DNA of 64,000 nucleotides from Samsonia erythrinae (GCF_004342665.1 NZ_SMBY01000002.1:372001-436000); one strand, 5' to 3'; counted from the first letter of the stretch, positions 45,980 through 55,984 are shown. The notes: generated by a model from the sequence alone, not told the origin. Translations and numbers: made by a program.

Positions 45980-46996
45980 GCGTTTATTATCCGGTCTGTT
46001 GCGTGGGTATAGGTCTTTTCCTGTGGTCAGTGGTGACAATAGGAAAGCGGGATTGCTACCTGTTAAGCACGTTTTCAACGGTAACGGATTATATGGGGGA
46101 TTCGCTGATACCGCTCCTGGTCGGTAGAAAGATAAGCGCAGAATCGAAACCCGGCGAGTGTTAACAGGGCTTATTTGTTATTGGTCATAACGATGCTGAA
46201 ATGACGTAAAGATAAGCTGTTATATATTTTTCGTGCCTGCCAATGTGTTTCTGGCGAAAACCGCGAAATGTTCTGATGATTCTGTCCGCTCTTTCTCTCT
46301 GGCGGCTTCATGGACTATTCTCTGAATGTTTCTCTGCTTATTAAAATAAGCACTGAAAATTTTTTTTAACGTATTGGATCTTAACTCGCGACAGGAAAAT
46401 AATTAGACTCGAGTCTAATTACCGACGAGGCACCTACATATCTATTGCCGGGTTGAGACGAGAAAGGGCCGATTTTTAACGGAATAGCGGTGCAACCTAT
46501 TCATACCAATACCGTATATATCAATATTTCTTACTTTTTAGTTTCCTTTTCGATGCTATTAATTGACCTTTTTTCTTAAAAAATCGTTTTTTATATGATA
46601 GGGGAATAAATGATGGTTTTAATTTCGCCCTGTCTGCTGGCGGAAACCTTATAAACCGGGGGATGTGGTTACTACGATTCGGCGCAGGGGAGGACGTATT
46701 TCCGTTGCCGACGTTCCAACACCTCACCGGTAAAAGGTGAAACGCGTTTCTTCCCGTGGGTAAGATTACGCTACGTTAAACTGCTGGCGTTTTGCCGACA
46801 AAACCTCAAAAATATCCCTCGTTTGTTCTCTGGCTGGTTATCGCGTTTTGTGTTCATCTCCCATCATGGCTAAAGCCGAATGATTCAAGGGGAAAAAGTG
46901 ATTTTGCGATTAAATAACAATCAGTTGAGATTGGAAAAGGCGTAATATACTCAACAAAGAGATTCTCCGCGTTGCCTCTTCATACGGGATGTCATT
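45980..46996. other. Gene-poor kilobase
   Basis: 1.0 kb with no convincing gene. A frame at 46521-46727 (minus) is basic, with no ribosome site, and is judged spurious. The long perfect palindrome at 46400-46421 is its main feature. The last 100 bases should hold the promoter of the AI-2E family gene. Confidence 0.5.
46400..46421. repeat. 22-bp perfect palindrome
   Basis: Centred on ACTCGAGT and extending perfectly to TAATTAGA...TCTAATTA, 11 bases per side. A chance palindrome of this length is expected about 0.015 times per 64 kb. It resembles a TetR- or MarR-type operator, but no regulator gene is adjacent. Confidence 0.7.
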
Positions 46997-48007
46997 ATGC
47001 AGTTACTAAATTTGAAACAAGCTCGGCTGCTGAGCTTTTTCTTTATTATGGGCGGCCTGCTTCTGTTGTTGCCTTTGCGCCTGCTGGCCTGCTTTGTTGC
47101 CGGCTTTCTGGTGTATGAAATTGTTAATTTACTGACCCCCTATTTTCAGAAGGTGATCGGCGGTAAGCGCGCGCGTTGGATGGTGGTTGCGGTTATCAGC
47201 ACGGTTGTGGTCAGCCTGTTGAGTTTGCTATTTGGCAGCCTGGTCGGATTATTGATGCAGGAGATGAAAGATACGACTGCGTTTAATGTGCGGATTGGCT
47301 ACATCCTTAATGACATCCAGCAACAGATCGTACACTACTTACCGGGCTATTTGCCGGTCAGCATCGAAGAGCTCCAGCATGAATTCTTGCAATGGATTCA
47401 GGAACACATTGTGATTTTGCAAAACATGGGGAAAAGTTTCCTGCATGGGTTCGTCACGATGCTGATCGGTATGGTGCTGGGGGCGATAGTTTCGCTGTAT
47501 AACGTCAATCAGGGTACGGAAAAGCCGCTCCTGAAAGCGGAGTTATTGCGTCGGGTCGCACTCCTGTCGGCCTCGTTTCGCAATATCGTTTTTGCTCAGG
47601 TCAAAATCTCTGTGGTGAATACGGTGCTCTCCGCCATTTTCATTCTTGGTGTTCTGCCGCTGTGTGAAATTCATCTGCCATTTGCCAAAACGCTGGTGGT
47701 GCTGACCTTTATTTTCGGTCTGTTGCCGGTCATCGGGAACCTGATTTCCAATTCGATCGTCTTTATATCTGGGTTATCCCTCTCATTGCCGATCGCGCTG
47801 ATCGCGCTGGTGTATTTGATGTTGATTCACAAACTGGAGTATTTCCTGAATGCGAAGATCGTCGGCACGCGGATCAAGGCGCATGCCTGGGAGATCCTGC
47901 TGGCGATGCTGGTGTTTGAGGCGGCGTTTGGGTTATCCGGGGTGATTGCGGCTCCGATTTACTACGCCTACCTGAAAAGTGAACTGAAAGAGGCCGATTT
48001 GATTTAA
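46997..48007 (+). CDS. AI-2E family (PerM/YdiK) membrane protein
   Basis: 336 residues with the layout of the AI-2E/PerM family: two helices at the N-terminus, a soluble middle, then about five helices. Family phrases FIFGLLPVIGNLISN and NAKIVGTRIKAHAWEILLAM near the C-terminus are clear. Members transport small molecules or ions (E. coli TqsA exports AI-2); the substrate here is unknown. Stands alone. Confidence 0.82.
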   Translation: MQLLNLKQARLLSFFFIMGGLLLLLPLRLLACFVAGFLVYEIVNLLTPYFQKVIGGKRARWMVVAVISTVVVSLLSLLFGSLVGLLMQEMKDTTAFNVRIGYILNDIQQQIVHYLPGYLPVSIEELQHEFLQWIQEHIVILQNMGKSFLHGFVTMLIGMVLGAIVSLYNVNQGTEKPLLKAELLRRVALLSASFRNIVFAQVKISVVNTVLSAIFILGVLPLCEIHLPFAKTLVVLTFIFGLLPVIGNLISNSIVFISGLSLSLPIALIALVYLMLIHKLEYFLNAKIVGTRIKAHAWEILLAMLVFEAAFGLSGVIAAPIYYAYLKSELKEADLI

Positions 48008-48158
48008 TTCTGCATTGTGGCGGGTAATTGATGTGATCGCCTGTCTTACCTCTTTATTGCCACACAGAACACTGGCGCAACGCACCAACTGTCCAATCTG
48101 CTCTTATACGAAATGGTACGATTGCCAAAATTATTATTGTCGTACGGATTTGTGAAGC

Positions 48159-48800
48159 ATGAGTAAAAATGTTGCTGTCGTTGCCCGCTATCTGGGGGGC
48201 GCTCTGGCGTTGGCGGTTATTGTCGGCGTCGTGCAGCTCGCCTTGTTTGCTGACGTTGTGGTGATGCATAACTCAGTTGGGGAAATATCTATCACTGAAT
48301 TTATTCAGGAGGCTTTTTTATTCATTACCGCGCTGCTGTTTCTGCGCATCGCGCTAAAATGGCGAGAGCACCGGGGAGGCTATCTGTTGATCGCCGGGTT
48401 CTTTTTCTGTTTGCTCATCCGCGAAATGGATTTCTTTCTGGACAACATTGTTCACGGCTGCTGGCTCTATTTCGCCGTGCTGTGTACGGTGGTCTGCGTT
48501 GGCTTCGCGCTCACCTCGTTAAAAAATACCTTTGCCGGGCTGGCGCATTTTCTCCAGCACTATAGCTATCACTATATGGTGGGTGGATTGCTGACGGTGC
48601 TGGTTTTCTCCCGTCTGTTCGGTATGAACGCCTTGTGGGCGGCGCTGATGGATGATGGGTATATCAGGGCGGTAAAAAACCTGGCAGAAGAAGGGGCTGA
48701 GCTTTATGGTTACACGCTGTGCCTGATTGCTGGTGTGCTGTATACCCGCCATACTTCCAGCTGTATGGGGCTTGGCTCCGCGACTCATGCTGTCCGCTGA
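48159..48800 (+). CDS. Unknown membrane protein with seven or so helices
   Basis: 213 residues, strongly hydrophobic with about six or seven membrane segments (GGALALAVIVGVVQLALFAD, FLFITALLFLRIALKW, FFFCLLIREMDFFLDNIVHG). A conserved-looking RxMDFFLD sequence sits in one helix. The family was not recognised. An ATG without a strong ribosome site at 48159 was accepted because it begins just before the first helix. Confidence 0.65.
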   Translation: MSKNVAVVARYLGGALALAVIVGVVQLALFADVVVMHNSVGEISITEFIQEAFLFITALLFLRIALKWREHRGGYLLIAGFFFCLLIREMDFFLDNIVHGCWLYFAVLCTVVCVGFALTSLKNTFAGLAHFLQHYSYHYMVGGLLTVLVFSRLFGMNALWAALMDDGYIRAVKNLAEEGAELYGYTLCLIAGVLYTRHTSSCMGLGSATHAVR

Positions 48801-48951
48801 GGCCGTTGTAAGCAACGTTCAGGCCTGCCTTTGGCCGGTTTGTCAGTCTCCCGAATCGGGCATTTGAAAGCCTGGTGGGATGATTTCTCCTGCCGTCTGC
48901 CTGAAACTTGGATGAGTGATATCCGTTAATCAAAAAATGCAGGCCCGAATG

Positions 48952-48980
48952 AATCAGCCCAAGGTGAAATTGGGCTGATT
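48952..48980. terminator. Hairpin after togT
   Basis: AATCAGCCCAA and TTGGGCTGATT form a perfect 11-bp stem with a 7-base loop, 60 bases beyond the togT stop on the minus strand. The T run is weak and further on. Confidence 0.6.
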
Positions 48981-49039
48981 GTGATTAAGTGATGACGGTT
49001 TTTAATCAATGCCTTTTTCTGATGGATGACTGGCTTTAA

Positions 49040-50563
49040 TTAATGCTGTGCCGTAACAACCTGCGGCGCGTCTTCTGACTGCACGCCTAACGGATTATTG
49101 CCCCAGCACTCCTCGTATTTCCAGCCCGTCAACTCTTCTGCGACGGCACGTGCCTGAGGGGGCACATCGGCAATCGCGCCGCCCGCTTTGATACGCGTAA
49201 TTTCTTCCAGCAGAATGGCATGGTTTTTACGATCCAATTTCATTTGCGTCGTGTAATAAATTGCGATTAGCGCAAGACCGATAACACCCAGTGAGAACAC
49301 GCCGACAATGGCCTGAACCGCGGATTCCGGCTGCGTCGCCTGCCCGGAAACGAAGCCGAATTGGCTCAGCGTCCAACCCATCGCGAAGACGATCACGGAA
49401 CGAATCATTTTACCGGCAAATGTCATGGCCCCCGCGTAAATCCCTTCACGGCGCCGCCCGGTAAGGACTTCATCCACATCGGCCAGAAAGGTATAAACGG
49501 TCCAGGGAATGTAGTAGATGCCGCCCGTGCTCAGGCCAAATACGGCGGTAATCGCGAATAGCACAAAGACGGTCATCCCTTCCGACCAGTTAGTGAAATA
49601 GAGCGCGGCATAGGCAATAACGCTGACAATCACGATCATCAGCGCCAGACGGAACGGTCGCGCAAAACCCATTTTGACGCAGATACCGATGAAAGCGGCG
49701 GTGGAAATGAGTTGCATGACCGAACTAAAGCTATTGAGGTGTGACACCAGCGCGGTGTTTTGCTTCAGGCCAAAGACGATGAAGTAAGTGAATGCGGAGG
49801 CGAAAAGCCACTCAGCGCCGAAGCCAAACAGGTACATGCCCAGATGCTTGCGGAAAATACGCAGGCGGAAGGTCGAAGCCATATCCACGCTCAGCTTTTT
49901 CATCGCCTGCCACAAGCCGGATGTACTTTCACGGACGATTTCGTTGACCGGACGTTCCCAGGACGTCATATAGAGCGCGATCATCGCCGCGCACATAATC
50001 GCGCCATAGACCATACCGGTGTAGAGGAATGGCGTTGCAGAATCTTTACCGTAGATGGCAATAAACTGTCCGGGAATAAACGCCGCCAGAAAGTTAGCGA
50101 TTTTACCAAAAATGGCTTTAGAGCCTGTCAGCTTAGAGCGCAGTTTGAAGTCGGAGGTCATTTCGGTAGCCAGCGTCTCATACGGCACCATGATCGAGGT
50201 GTAGATCAGCTCGAACAGCACGTATGTCGCCAAATAGTACCAGAAACCAAAACCGTCGACCCACAGCATGGGGTAGACCAGCACCAGCGGCACACCCAGT
50301 AAAATAAAGAAGCGGCGGCGACCAAATCGACGGCCAATACCCGTGTTGTAAAAGTTATCGCTGATGTATCCCATGACGGGGTTGCTGATGGCATCAATGA
50401 TGCTGGCAACGGAAAAGATGGCGGCAGCCTGAACCAATGTTAATCCACAAAATGTGGTGTAAAAGTACATCAGCCATGCGCCGCTGATCGCGAGAGCGCC
50501 ACTGCCAAGCAGGTTTGCGCTGCCGTAGCAGAACGTATGTTTAAAAGAAATTGGTTTATTCAT
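49040..50563 (-). CDS. togT: GPH-family sugar symporter, TogT-like oligogalacturonide transporter
   Basis: 507 residues, 12 membrane helices, of the glycoside-pentoside-hexuronide (MelB/UidB) family: DAISNPVMGYISDNF and GRRFGRRRFFILLG are its signature between helices 2 and 3. The length and the soluble C-terminal tail (about 70 residues) agree with TogT, a Dickeya/Pectobacterium permease for pectin oligomers. A near-consensus KdgR box lies 17 bases before the start codon, so it is induced with pectin breakdown products. It could instead serve a related uronide (RhiT-like), since motif data do not settle the substrate. Confidence 0.78.
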   Translation of the reverse strand: MNKPISFKHTFCYGSANLLGSGALAISGAWLMYFYTTFCGLTLVQAAAIFSVASIIDAISNPVMGYISDNFYNTGIGRRFGRRRFFILLGVPLVLVYPMLWVDGFGFWYYLATYVLFELIYTSIMVPYETLATEMTSDFKLRSKLTGSKAIFGKIANFLAAFIPGQFIAIYGKDSATPFLYTGMVYGAIMCAAMIALYMTSWERPVNEIVRESTSGLWQAMKKLSVDMASTFRLRIFRKHLGMYLFGFGAEWLFASAFTYFIVFGLKQNTALVSHLNSFSSVMQLISTAAFIGICVKMGFARPFRLALMIVIVSVIAYAALYFTNWSEGMTVFVLFAITAVFGLSTGGIYYIPWTVYTFLADVDEVLTGRRREGIYAGAMTFAGKMIRSVIVFAMGWTLSQFGFVSGQATQPESAVQAIVGVFSLGVIGLALIAIYYTTQMKLDRKNHAILLEEITRIKAGGAIADVPPQARAVAEELTGWKYEECWGNNPLGVQSEDAPQVVTAQH

Positions 50564-50580
50564 GATCAGCCTAATTACAA

Positions 50581-50600
50581 TTATGAAACATAATTTCAGT
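50581..50600 (-). promoter_or_regulatory. KdgR operator before togT
   Basis: The complement reads ACTGAAATTATGTTTCATAA, fitting the KdgR pattern AATRAAAYNNTRTTTYATT at 17 of 19 positions. It overlaps the expected promoter/leader of togT. KdgR represses pectinolysis genes and releases DNA on binding 2-keto-3-deoxygluconate. Confidence 0.82.
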
Positions 50601-50945
50601 TCAATTGAACTGCCATTTCTTATAATTTGCCCGATTCAAAAGAAAGTAAACTGAGGATCACGATTTTGAGCGCCTTTAATGACGATCTGTCAGGTAGATC
50701 ATGAAATAAGATATTTTAATTTGATTTTTATAATTTTTTTGATTCTGGCTTTATGTGCTTAATTTACAACATGTGTCGGTTTCTTACGGCAAGGGCGTTG
50801 GGTGCGAAAATTGGCGATAAGACGATATTGAGTACTGCGCCACAAATTGAGCATTGCGCGAAATAACGCATTGACCTCAGCGTGGAAATATCGACATTAT
50901 CCAGCCCAGTTTACTTTATCGTCTTTCCTTCTCAGGAGCCGTAAT

Positions 50946-51320
50946 GTGAGTCATTTGCTGGTCTATGCTGTTATTTATGTGATTTTTATTGCCGTGGCGG
51001 GGATCTTTGCTTTTCAGTCCTGGTTACCGTCTTCCGCCCCTCGCGGACTGAGAGATCGCGCGGGCATGCTGGTTGGGATATTACGTTGCGCCACCTTGTT
51101 TCTTGTCGTTTCCGCACTGCAAATTTTGTTTCCCCACGCGTTGCTGGATAAGATCGTCTGGCTGGTGGTTTCAGCGATGTTGGCGATCGCCGTGATCGGT
51201 GGGGTAATGCGTTGGTCATCGCTGCCGTGGCTGGATGAAACAAAAGGTAAAGGCCGCCCGCTGGCGCTGGGGGCCCAAAGTGCGTTGTACCTTGCGCTGC
51301 TGGGGTTTATCGTTATTTGA
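50946..51320 (+). CDS. Small four-helix membrane protein of unknown role
   Basis: 124 residues from GTG 50946, which has a good CAGGAGCCGTAAT ribosome site. A longer frame to 50847 is not supported. The four hydrophobic segments include LVYAVIYVIFIAVAGIFAF and LVVSALQILFPHALL. Its 3' end overlaps the convergent uxuB-like gene by 8 bases. Family not recognised. The 382-base gap towards togT holds both promoters. Confidence 0.7.
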   Translation: MSHLLVYAVIYVIFIAVAGIFAFQSWLPSSAPRGLRDRAGMLVGILRCATLFLVVSALQILFPHALLDKIVWLVVSAMLAIAVIGGVMRWSSLPWLDETKGKGRPLALGAQSALYLALLGFIVI

Positions 51321-52800
51321 AGCCTTGTACCAGCGCGGCCACGGTGTTCTTTGCGCCGTGATCGCGGAGCTTCAGATAAGCCTGTGCTATCGCGTTGAAT
51401 ACATCATGGTTTGCAGGCAAATCTTCGCCGAAAATAGCACGAATATTGAGAAATGCGCTGACCCGCTCGGCACTATCCGATGTTTCCGCCACGATTTGTT
51501 TGAGCGTATCAGCCAACGGATCGCGAACCTCAATTGGGTTACCCACGTCGTCTTGCCCGCTGACATAGCGCATCCAGCCTGCTATCCCCAGCGCCAGCCC
51601 TTGATAATTCCCACCGTTTTTCACATGCCAGCGTAACGGTTCCAGCATACGCTGCGGCAGTTTTTGCGAACCATCCATCGCGATTTGCCAGGTACGGTGT
51701 TTGAGCGCGGGGTTGGAGAAACGAGTCAGTAATTGAACCGCGTAATCTTTCAGGTCGATCTCCATCACTGTCAGCGTCGGAACCTGCTCCGCCAGCATCA
51801 GGTGAGAAACCGCCCGGCGGTAATTTTCGTCGTTCATACAGTCGTTGATGTGGTCGTAACCGGCAAGATAACCCAGATAGGCTAAAAATGAGTGGCTGCC
51901 GTTTAGCATGCGCAGCTTCATTTCTTCAAACGGTAATACATCCGGCACCATCTGCACGCCGGCTTTTTCCCATTCAGGGCGACCAGCCGTGAAACGATCT
52001 TCAATTACCCATTGAATAAAGGGCTCACAGGCGATCGCACAGGGATCGGCGACGCCCAGATGGTCAGCGATCTCCTGTAATGCCTCCGGCGTCGCGGCAG
52101 GGACAATGCGATCCACCATGGTATTCGGGAAGGCTACATGTTCTGCGATCCAGTCAATCAGGTTTTGATCGTTGATCCCCGCGGAGCCCAGTACGGCGGC
52201 TTTCGCCGTTTTGCCGTTTTCCGGCACGTTATCACAGGACAGGACGGTGAACGGCGCGATCCCGCGTTCGTGGCGCAAGCGCAGTGCTTCCGCCAGCAGC
52301 CCCGGCACCGACGCAGGGCGGCGGGGATCGAGGAGATCTTGCTCAATGAGTTTATTATGACGATCCAATTTGCCGCTCGCCCCGTCCATGCAATAGCCTT
52401 TTTCGGTGATCGTCAGGGAGACGATGGCGGTTTCCGGCGCGGCGAGTTTTTCAATAATGGCGTCAATGCCTTCCAGTCTGGCGTGCAGTGATTCACACAC
52501 CGCACCGACGACGATGGCCTGATTGCTTGTGGCGGATTTTTCCAGCACGGTAAACAGATGATCCTGTTGGCGCAGCGCGTTGATCAGGGTGTCGTTGCTA
52601 AACAGCACGATTTCACAAATCCCCCAGTCGCCCCCCATTAAATTCAGTACGCGGTCGGTCAGTAGCGCCTGATGAGCGCGGTGAAAAGCGCCAAAACCGA
52701 TATGGACGATGCGCGGCTTCAGCGCCTGACGATCATAGTGGGGGTAGTGAACGTTTGCCGGCAATTCAGAGGTAGCAATGTTTTTTATTTTATCCGTCAT
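51313..52800 (-). CDS. uxuB: Fructuronate reductase/mannitol dehydrogenase family (UxuB/YdfI-like)
   Basis: 495 residues. PRIVHIGFGAFHRAHQALLT is the NAD-binding start, and KLRMLNGSHSFLAYLGYLAG contains the catalytic Lys/Asn/His region of long-chain mannitol-type dehydrogenases. It matches E. coli UxuB and YdfI over its length, with closer wording to YdfI in parts. It would reduce D-fructuronate to D-mannonate in glucuronate or galacturonate-linked catabolism. The position near togT suits a uronate role. No KdgR box was seen. Confidence 0.85.
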   Translation of the reverse strand: MTDKIKNIATSELPANVHYPHYDRQALKPRIVHIGFGAFHRAHQALLTDRVLNLMGGDWGICEIVLFSNDTLINALRQQDHLFTVLEKSATSNQAIVVGAVCESLHARLEGIDAIIEKLAAPETAIVSLTITEKGYCMDGASGKLDRHNKLIEQDLLDPRRPASVPGLLAEALRLRHERGIAPFTVLSCDNVPENGKTAKAAVLGSAGINDQNLIDWIAEHVAFPNTMVDRIVPAATPEALQEIADHLGVADPCAIACEPFIQWVIEDRFTAGRPEWEKAGVQMVPDVLPFEEMKLRMLNGSHSFLAYLGYLAGYDHINDCMNDENYRRAVSHLMLAEQVPTLTVMEIDLKDYAVQLLTRFSNPALKHRTWQIAMDGSQKLPQRMLEPLRWHVKNGGNYQGLALGIAGWMRYVSGQDDVGNPIEVRDPLADTLKQIVAETSDSAERVSAFLNIRAIFGEDLPANHDVFNAIAQAYLKLRDHGAKNTVAALVQGFK

Positions 52801-52993
52801 TGATTCGGGTTTCGGGCGGGGGGAATGATGACGTTAAAAGTAGCTGTGATTTAGGGGGAGTGCAATACGCGCCGGGCAGATTGGTTACCGTGCGCACGTT
52901 TTTTTCTCTGCATCCCTTCGCCGTTTTCACGTCTGTGGCGCCGGCACCATACGGTTGGTTGAGCGCCTCGCAGATGCGTTGCGCAGGATGCGG

Positions 52994-53012
52994 AAACGGT
53001 TGGAAACCGTTT
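52994..53012. promoter_or_regulatory. Inverted repeat upstream of uxuB
   Basis: AAACGGTT-GGA-AACCGTTT is a perfect 8-3-8 inverted repeat in the 403-base gap before the uxuB-like gene. It looks like a LacI-type operator half-site pair. It is about 195 bases upstream of the start codon, so it may be the operator of a distant sugar regulator. The rest of the gap holds no gene. Confidence 0.5.
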
Positions 53013-53203
53013 GAGTTTGCTGGCAAAGTCCGATATGCGGTGATAATGGATGGATCGTAAAGACGCTGCAAGTACGTCCCTGTAAGCTCGAACCGCGCCA
53101 TCCCTGGCGCGGACGCTTTACTCTTCCATTCCATTCTCACCGTTCGATAAAAGGTGATGGGTTTGTCAACGGTCTGGTTTTGGTTTCCAACCCGGGATAA
53201 TGA

Positions 53204-54301
53204 TTAAGCGCGGTTGTCCTCTACGGCTGCATCCGTCTGTGACTCGACTGGTGCCGCGTTTTCTACCGCGTTGTCGCTATCCTGCGGCTCTGCTTCCGCT
53301 TCTGTTTGCGGTTCTGCTTCCGGCGCAGCGGGAGCCGCAGCGGATTCGACCGGAATCTCTGGCGCGGCTTGTTCGATGGGGCCATTGATTTTAGTCGGCA
53401 TACCGGAACGTCTCTGGATGGCCTGAGCCACTTCACCGCCATTCACGCTGGCATCGGCCAGAACCTTGTTCACTTTGGGCGTGATGGTGATTGGTGCCGG
53501 GGCATCCGAATGGAACTCTTCTACCGTGCGGGACAGCGGGTTATGCACTTCAAGGTAGCGTGAACCATCCGGTTCAACGGTGGCCTTCACCGGCTCATTG
53601 ATGAACTGAACGCGCGTACCAACCGGTACATGGTCATACAGGTATTTAATGTCATCGGCGCGCAGGCGGACACAACCGTGACTGACGCGCAGGCCAATAC
53701 CGAAATTGGCATTGGTACCGTGGATCGCGTACAGGTTGCCGATGTACAGCGCGTATAACCCCATCGGGTTATCCGGCCCTGCCGGGAAGACTTTTTGCAG
53801 CGTTTCACCGCGTGCCGCATATTCCGCGTGCATCTTGGCGGTTGGCGTCCAGGTTGGCCCTGCTTTTTTGCGCTGAACGGAGGTTGTCCAGTTAATCGGC
53901 GTATCTTTCCCTAACTCACCAATCCCGATGGGCAGCACAACCACGGTTTTCGTGTCCTTCGGATAATAATACAGGCGCATTTCCGCACTGTTGATCACAA
54001 TGCCTTCACGCGGTGCATCCGGCAGAATCAACTGATGAGGAATCACCATTTTGCTGCCTGGGGCGGGTAGGTAAACGTCCGCCTCCGGGTTAGCTTCCAT
54101 CATGTTGCTCAGCCCCATTTGGAACTGTGCTGCAAAATGCTCCAGCGGCAGCGTGCTGTCTTCCGGCACGGTGATGTCCAGATTTTCGCCTACCAGCCGG
54201 CTGTTGGCCGCGGGCAGCGGATAAACAACGGCAAAAGCAGTCTGGCTAAATGCCGCGACTGCCAGAACTAACGTAAAGATCGCGCGAATACTCATGTTCA
54301 T
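53204..54301 (-). CDS. ldtB: L,D-transpeptidase LdtB-like (YbiS)
   Basis: 365 residues from ATG 54301, chosen because MNMSIRAIF matches the E. coli YbiS start; signal peptide [11 protein letters not shown]. It has the YkuD catalytic motif [20 protein letters not shown], in which the Cys is the nucleophile. It links Braun's lipoprotein to peptidoglycan in the periplasm. About 60 residues at the C-terminus (Ala/Pro/Glu-rich, [13 protein letters not shown]) have no counterpart in the 306-residue E. coli enzyme and may be a flexible linker. Confidence 0.9.
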   Translation of the reverse strand: MNMSIRAIFTLVLAVAAFSQTAFAVVYPLPAANSRLVGENLDITVPEDSTLPLEHFAAQFQMGLSNMMEANPEADVYLPAPGSKMVIPHQLILPDAPREGIVINSAEMRLYYYPKDTKTVVVLPIGIGELGKDTPINWTTSVQRKKAGPTWTPTAKMHAEYAARGETLQKVFPAGPDNPMGLYALYIGNLYAIHGTNANFGIGLRVSHGCVRLRADDIKYLYDHVPVGTRVQFINEPVKATVEPDGSRYLEVHNPLSRTVEEFHSDAPAPITITPKVNKVLADASVNGGEVAQAIQRRSGMPTKINGPIEQAAPEIPVESAAAPAAPEAEPQTEAEAEPQDSDNAVENAAPVESQTDAAVEDNRA

Positions 54302-54475
54302 TTCTTTATTTGAGTGGTAAATGCACCCCCAATAAGGAGGCTGGCCTGCTAGGGTCGATAATGACCGGATGCGCATTATATGTGCAGAATGGCTATTGAG
54401 GGAAACAACATGTGTAACTAATCACACTTTTTAGCGCATTAATAAGAAAGAAAATCTCTCGGTGAGCACCGGCGC

Positions 54476-55273
54476 TTAATTTTCTCCGTCCAACATCGGC
54501 TTTTTGAAGCGGCGATGAGCGAGGACCGGCAACTGCTGGCGTGCATAGGCCAGACGTTCCGGCTGAATCTCGGCATACACTAATGCCGGCGTTTCCGGAG
54601 CCTGAACCACGACCACGCCTAAAGGATCGACAACCATGCTGTTGCCGATATTCCTGGGGCCGCATTCGCCAACGGCAACGAGATAGGTGGTGTTTTCCAG
54701 CGCCCGCGTCCGCACGAGCAGTTCCCAATGTGCTTCTTTCAGCGGCCCTTTAACCCAGGCGGAGGGGAGAACCAGCACATCTGCGCCGTCTAACGTCAGA
54801 CGCCGGGCAAGCTCAGGGAAGCGAATGTCATAACAGGTCATTAGCCCGACGTTTAATCCGGCGATGGTCAACAGCGGTGGAACGTCCTCGCCAGCCAGCA
54901 CGTTATCCGATTCCTGTACGGAAAAGGCATCGTACAGGTGCAGCTTGCGGTATTGAGCGATGATTTCACCGTTGCGCAGCGCCAGCAGCGTATTCCAGAC
55001 TTTCCCTTCACCATTCGGGATATGCACACACAGCATTGTCGTCAGGTTGCTGCCTTTGCTGGCTTCCAATAGGTGAGAGATAAACGGGCCGTCCAGTGGC
55101 TGAGCGGCGGTGAGGACCATATTGGGATTGGTAATATCGCGAGCCAGTACGCCTTCAGGCAACACCAGCAGATCGGCGCCGTTTTGCTGCGCTGCCGACA
55201 TAAGGTCAGTAATGGCGGCGGCGTTGTGTCGCCACTCGCGGTCAACGGCGAACTGTCCCAGCGCAACTTTCAT
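54476..55273 (-). CDS. ybeM: Nitrilase-family amidase YbeM (deaminated glutathione amidase)
   Basis: 265 residues with the nitrilase catalytic triad: Glu in VLPEGVLARD (about 40), Lys in YRKLHLYDAF (about 109), Cys in MTCYDIRFPE (about 146). It matches E. coli YbeM, assigned as deaminated glutathione amidase, which repairs a damaged glutathione side product. In the cytosol. The cybB-type gene starts upstream and is 21 bases away. Confidence 0.88.
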   Translation of the reverse strand: MKVALGQFAVDREWRHNAAAITDLMSAAQQNGADLLVLPEGVLARDITNPNMVLTAAQPLDGPFISHLLEASKGSNLTTMLCVHIPNGEGKVWNTLLALRNGEIIAQYRKLHLYDAFSVQESDNVLAGEDVPPLLTIAGLNVGLMTCYDIRFPELARRLTLDGADVLVLPSAWVKGPLKEAHWELLVRTRALENTTYLVAVGECGPRNIGNSMVVDPLGVVVVQAPETPALVYAEIQPERLAYARQQLPVLAHRRFKKPMLDGEN

Positions 55274-55294
55274 GTTTGCTCCTACTTTACCTGA

Positions 55295-55831
55295 TTAATC
55301 ATGCCTGGCGGGCATCATGCGCAGCAGCGTGTTGTCTTTCATGACATAGTGGTGAAACAAGGCGGCGGCGGCATGCAGCGCAATGAGCCAGTACCCTAAC
55401 GCGGCCAGCGTTTCATGCCAGCCGATCAGCGTTTTAGCGAGCGCTAAATCCGGCGTGGCTGACGTTGGCATATCGATACCAAAAAGCATCCAGTCCCGTC
55501 CCCGGTAATAGCGCGAGATAACGCCCAGTATCGGCAGCGTAACAAACAGTGCGTAAAGAATCGCGTGAGTGAGTGAACCGAGTGCGCTTTGCCAGCGGGG
55601 AGGCGGGGGAGTAATGGCTGGCGAAGCATGACGATGACGTAAGAACAGACGCGTCGCCATGAGAAGCAGCACGGTTACGCCACAGCTAAAATGCGTCACG
55701 ATCATCACCGTGCGCAGCAGTGAACCGCGCTCAGCAAACCCGCGTAGCTCAATAGCGGCATAGGTCACAATGAGCAATATAAAAACCAGCCAGTGCAACG
55801 CAATCTGTGAGGGGGCGAACTTTCCTTTCAT
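55295..55831 (-). CDS. cybB: Cytochrome b561 (YodB/CybB)
   Basis: 178 residues, four membrane helices with heme His residues in ALHWLVF (13), VTHFSCG (46), and WHETLAALGYWLIALHAA. This is the bacterial cytochrome b561 family. It moves electrons at the inner membrane, with superoxide quinone oxidation proposed for CybB. Same strand as ybeM, 21-base gap, perhaps cotranscribed. Confidence 0.88.
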   Translation of the reverse strand: MKGKFAPSQIALHWLVFILLIVTYAAIELRGFAERGSLLRTVMIVTHFSCGVTVLLLMATRLFLRHRHASPAITPPPPRWQSALGSLTHAILYALFVTLPILGVISRYYRGRDWMLFGIDMPTSATPDLALAKTLIGWHETLAALGYWLIALHAAAALFHHYVMKDNTLLRMMPARHD

Positions 55832-55950
55832 GTTTCATCCTTTGCGACGTTGATATAGGGGAGATCGTAACAAGTCATTCCTTAAAATATAAGGTAATGT
55901 GCGCGTTGTCAGCTTCCGTTTAACACGGCGTCAGGCGACCGGAGACCATA

Positions 55951-55970
55951 AAACCGGCCGAAGCCGGTTT
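55951..55970 (-). terminator. Terminator of nifJ
   Basis: AAACCGGC-CGAA-GCCGGTTT, a perfect 8-bp stem, followed by TTTTAT on the minus strand. It is 14 bases after the nifJ stop. Confidence 0.82.
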
Positions 55971-55984
55971 GTGGTGGGGAAGGA

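Noticed and set aside
46521-46727. Basic 68-codon frame on the minus strand
   Set aside because: Low-complexity Lys/Arg end, no ribosome site, no family resemblance.
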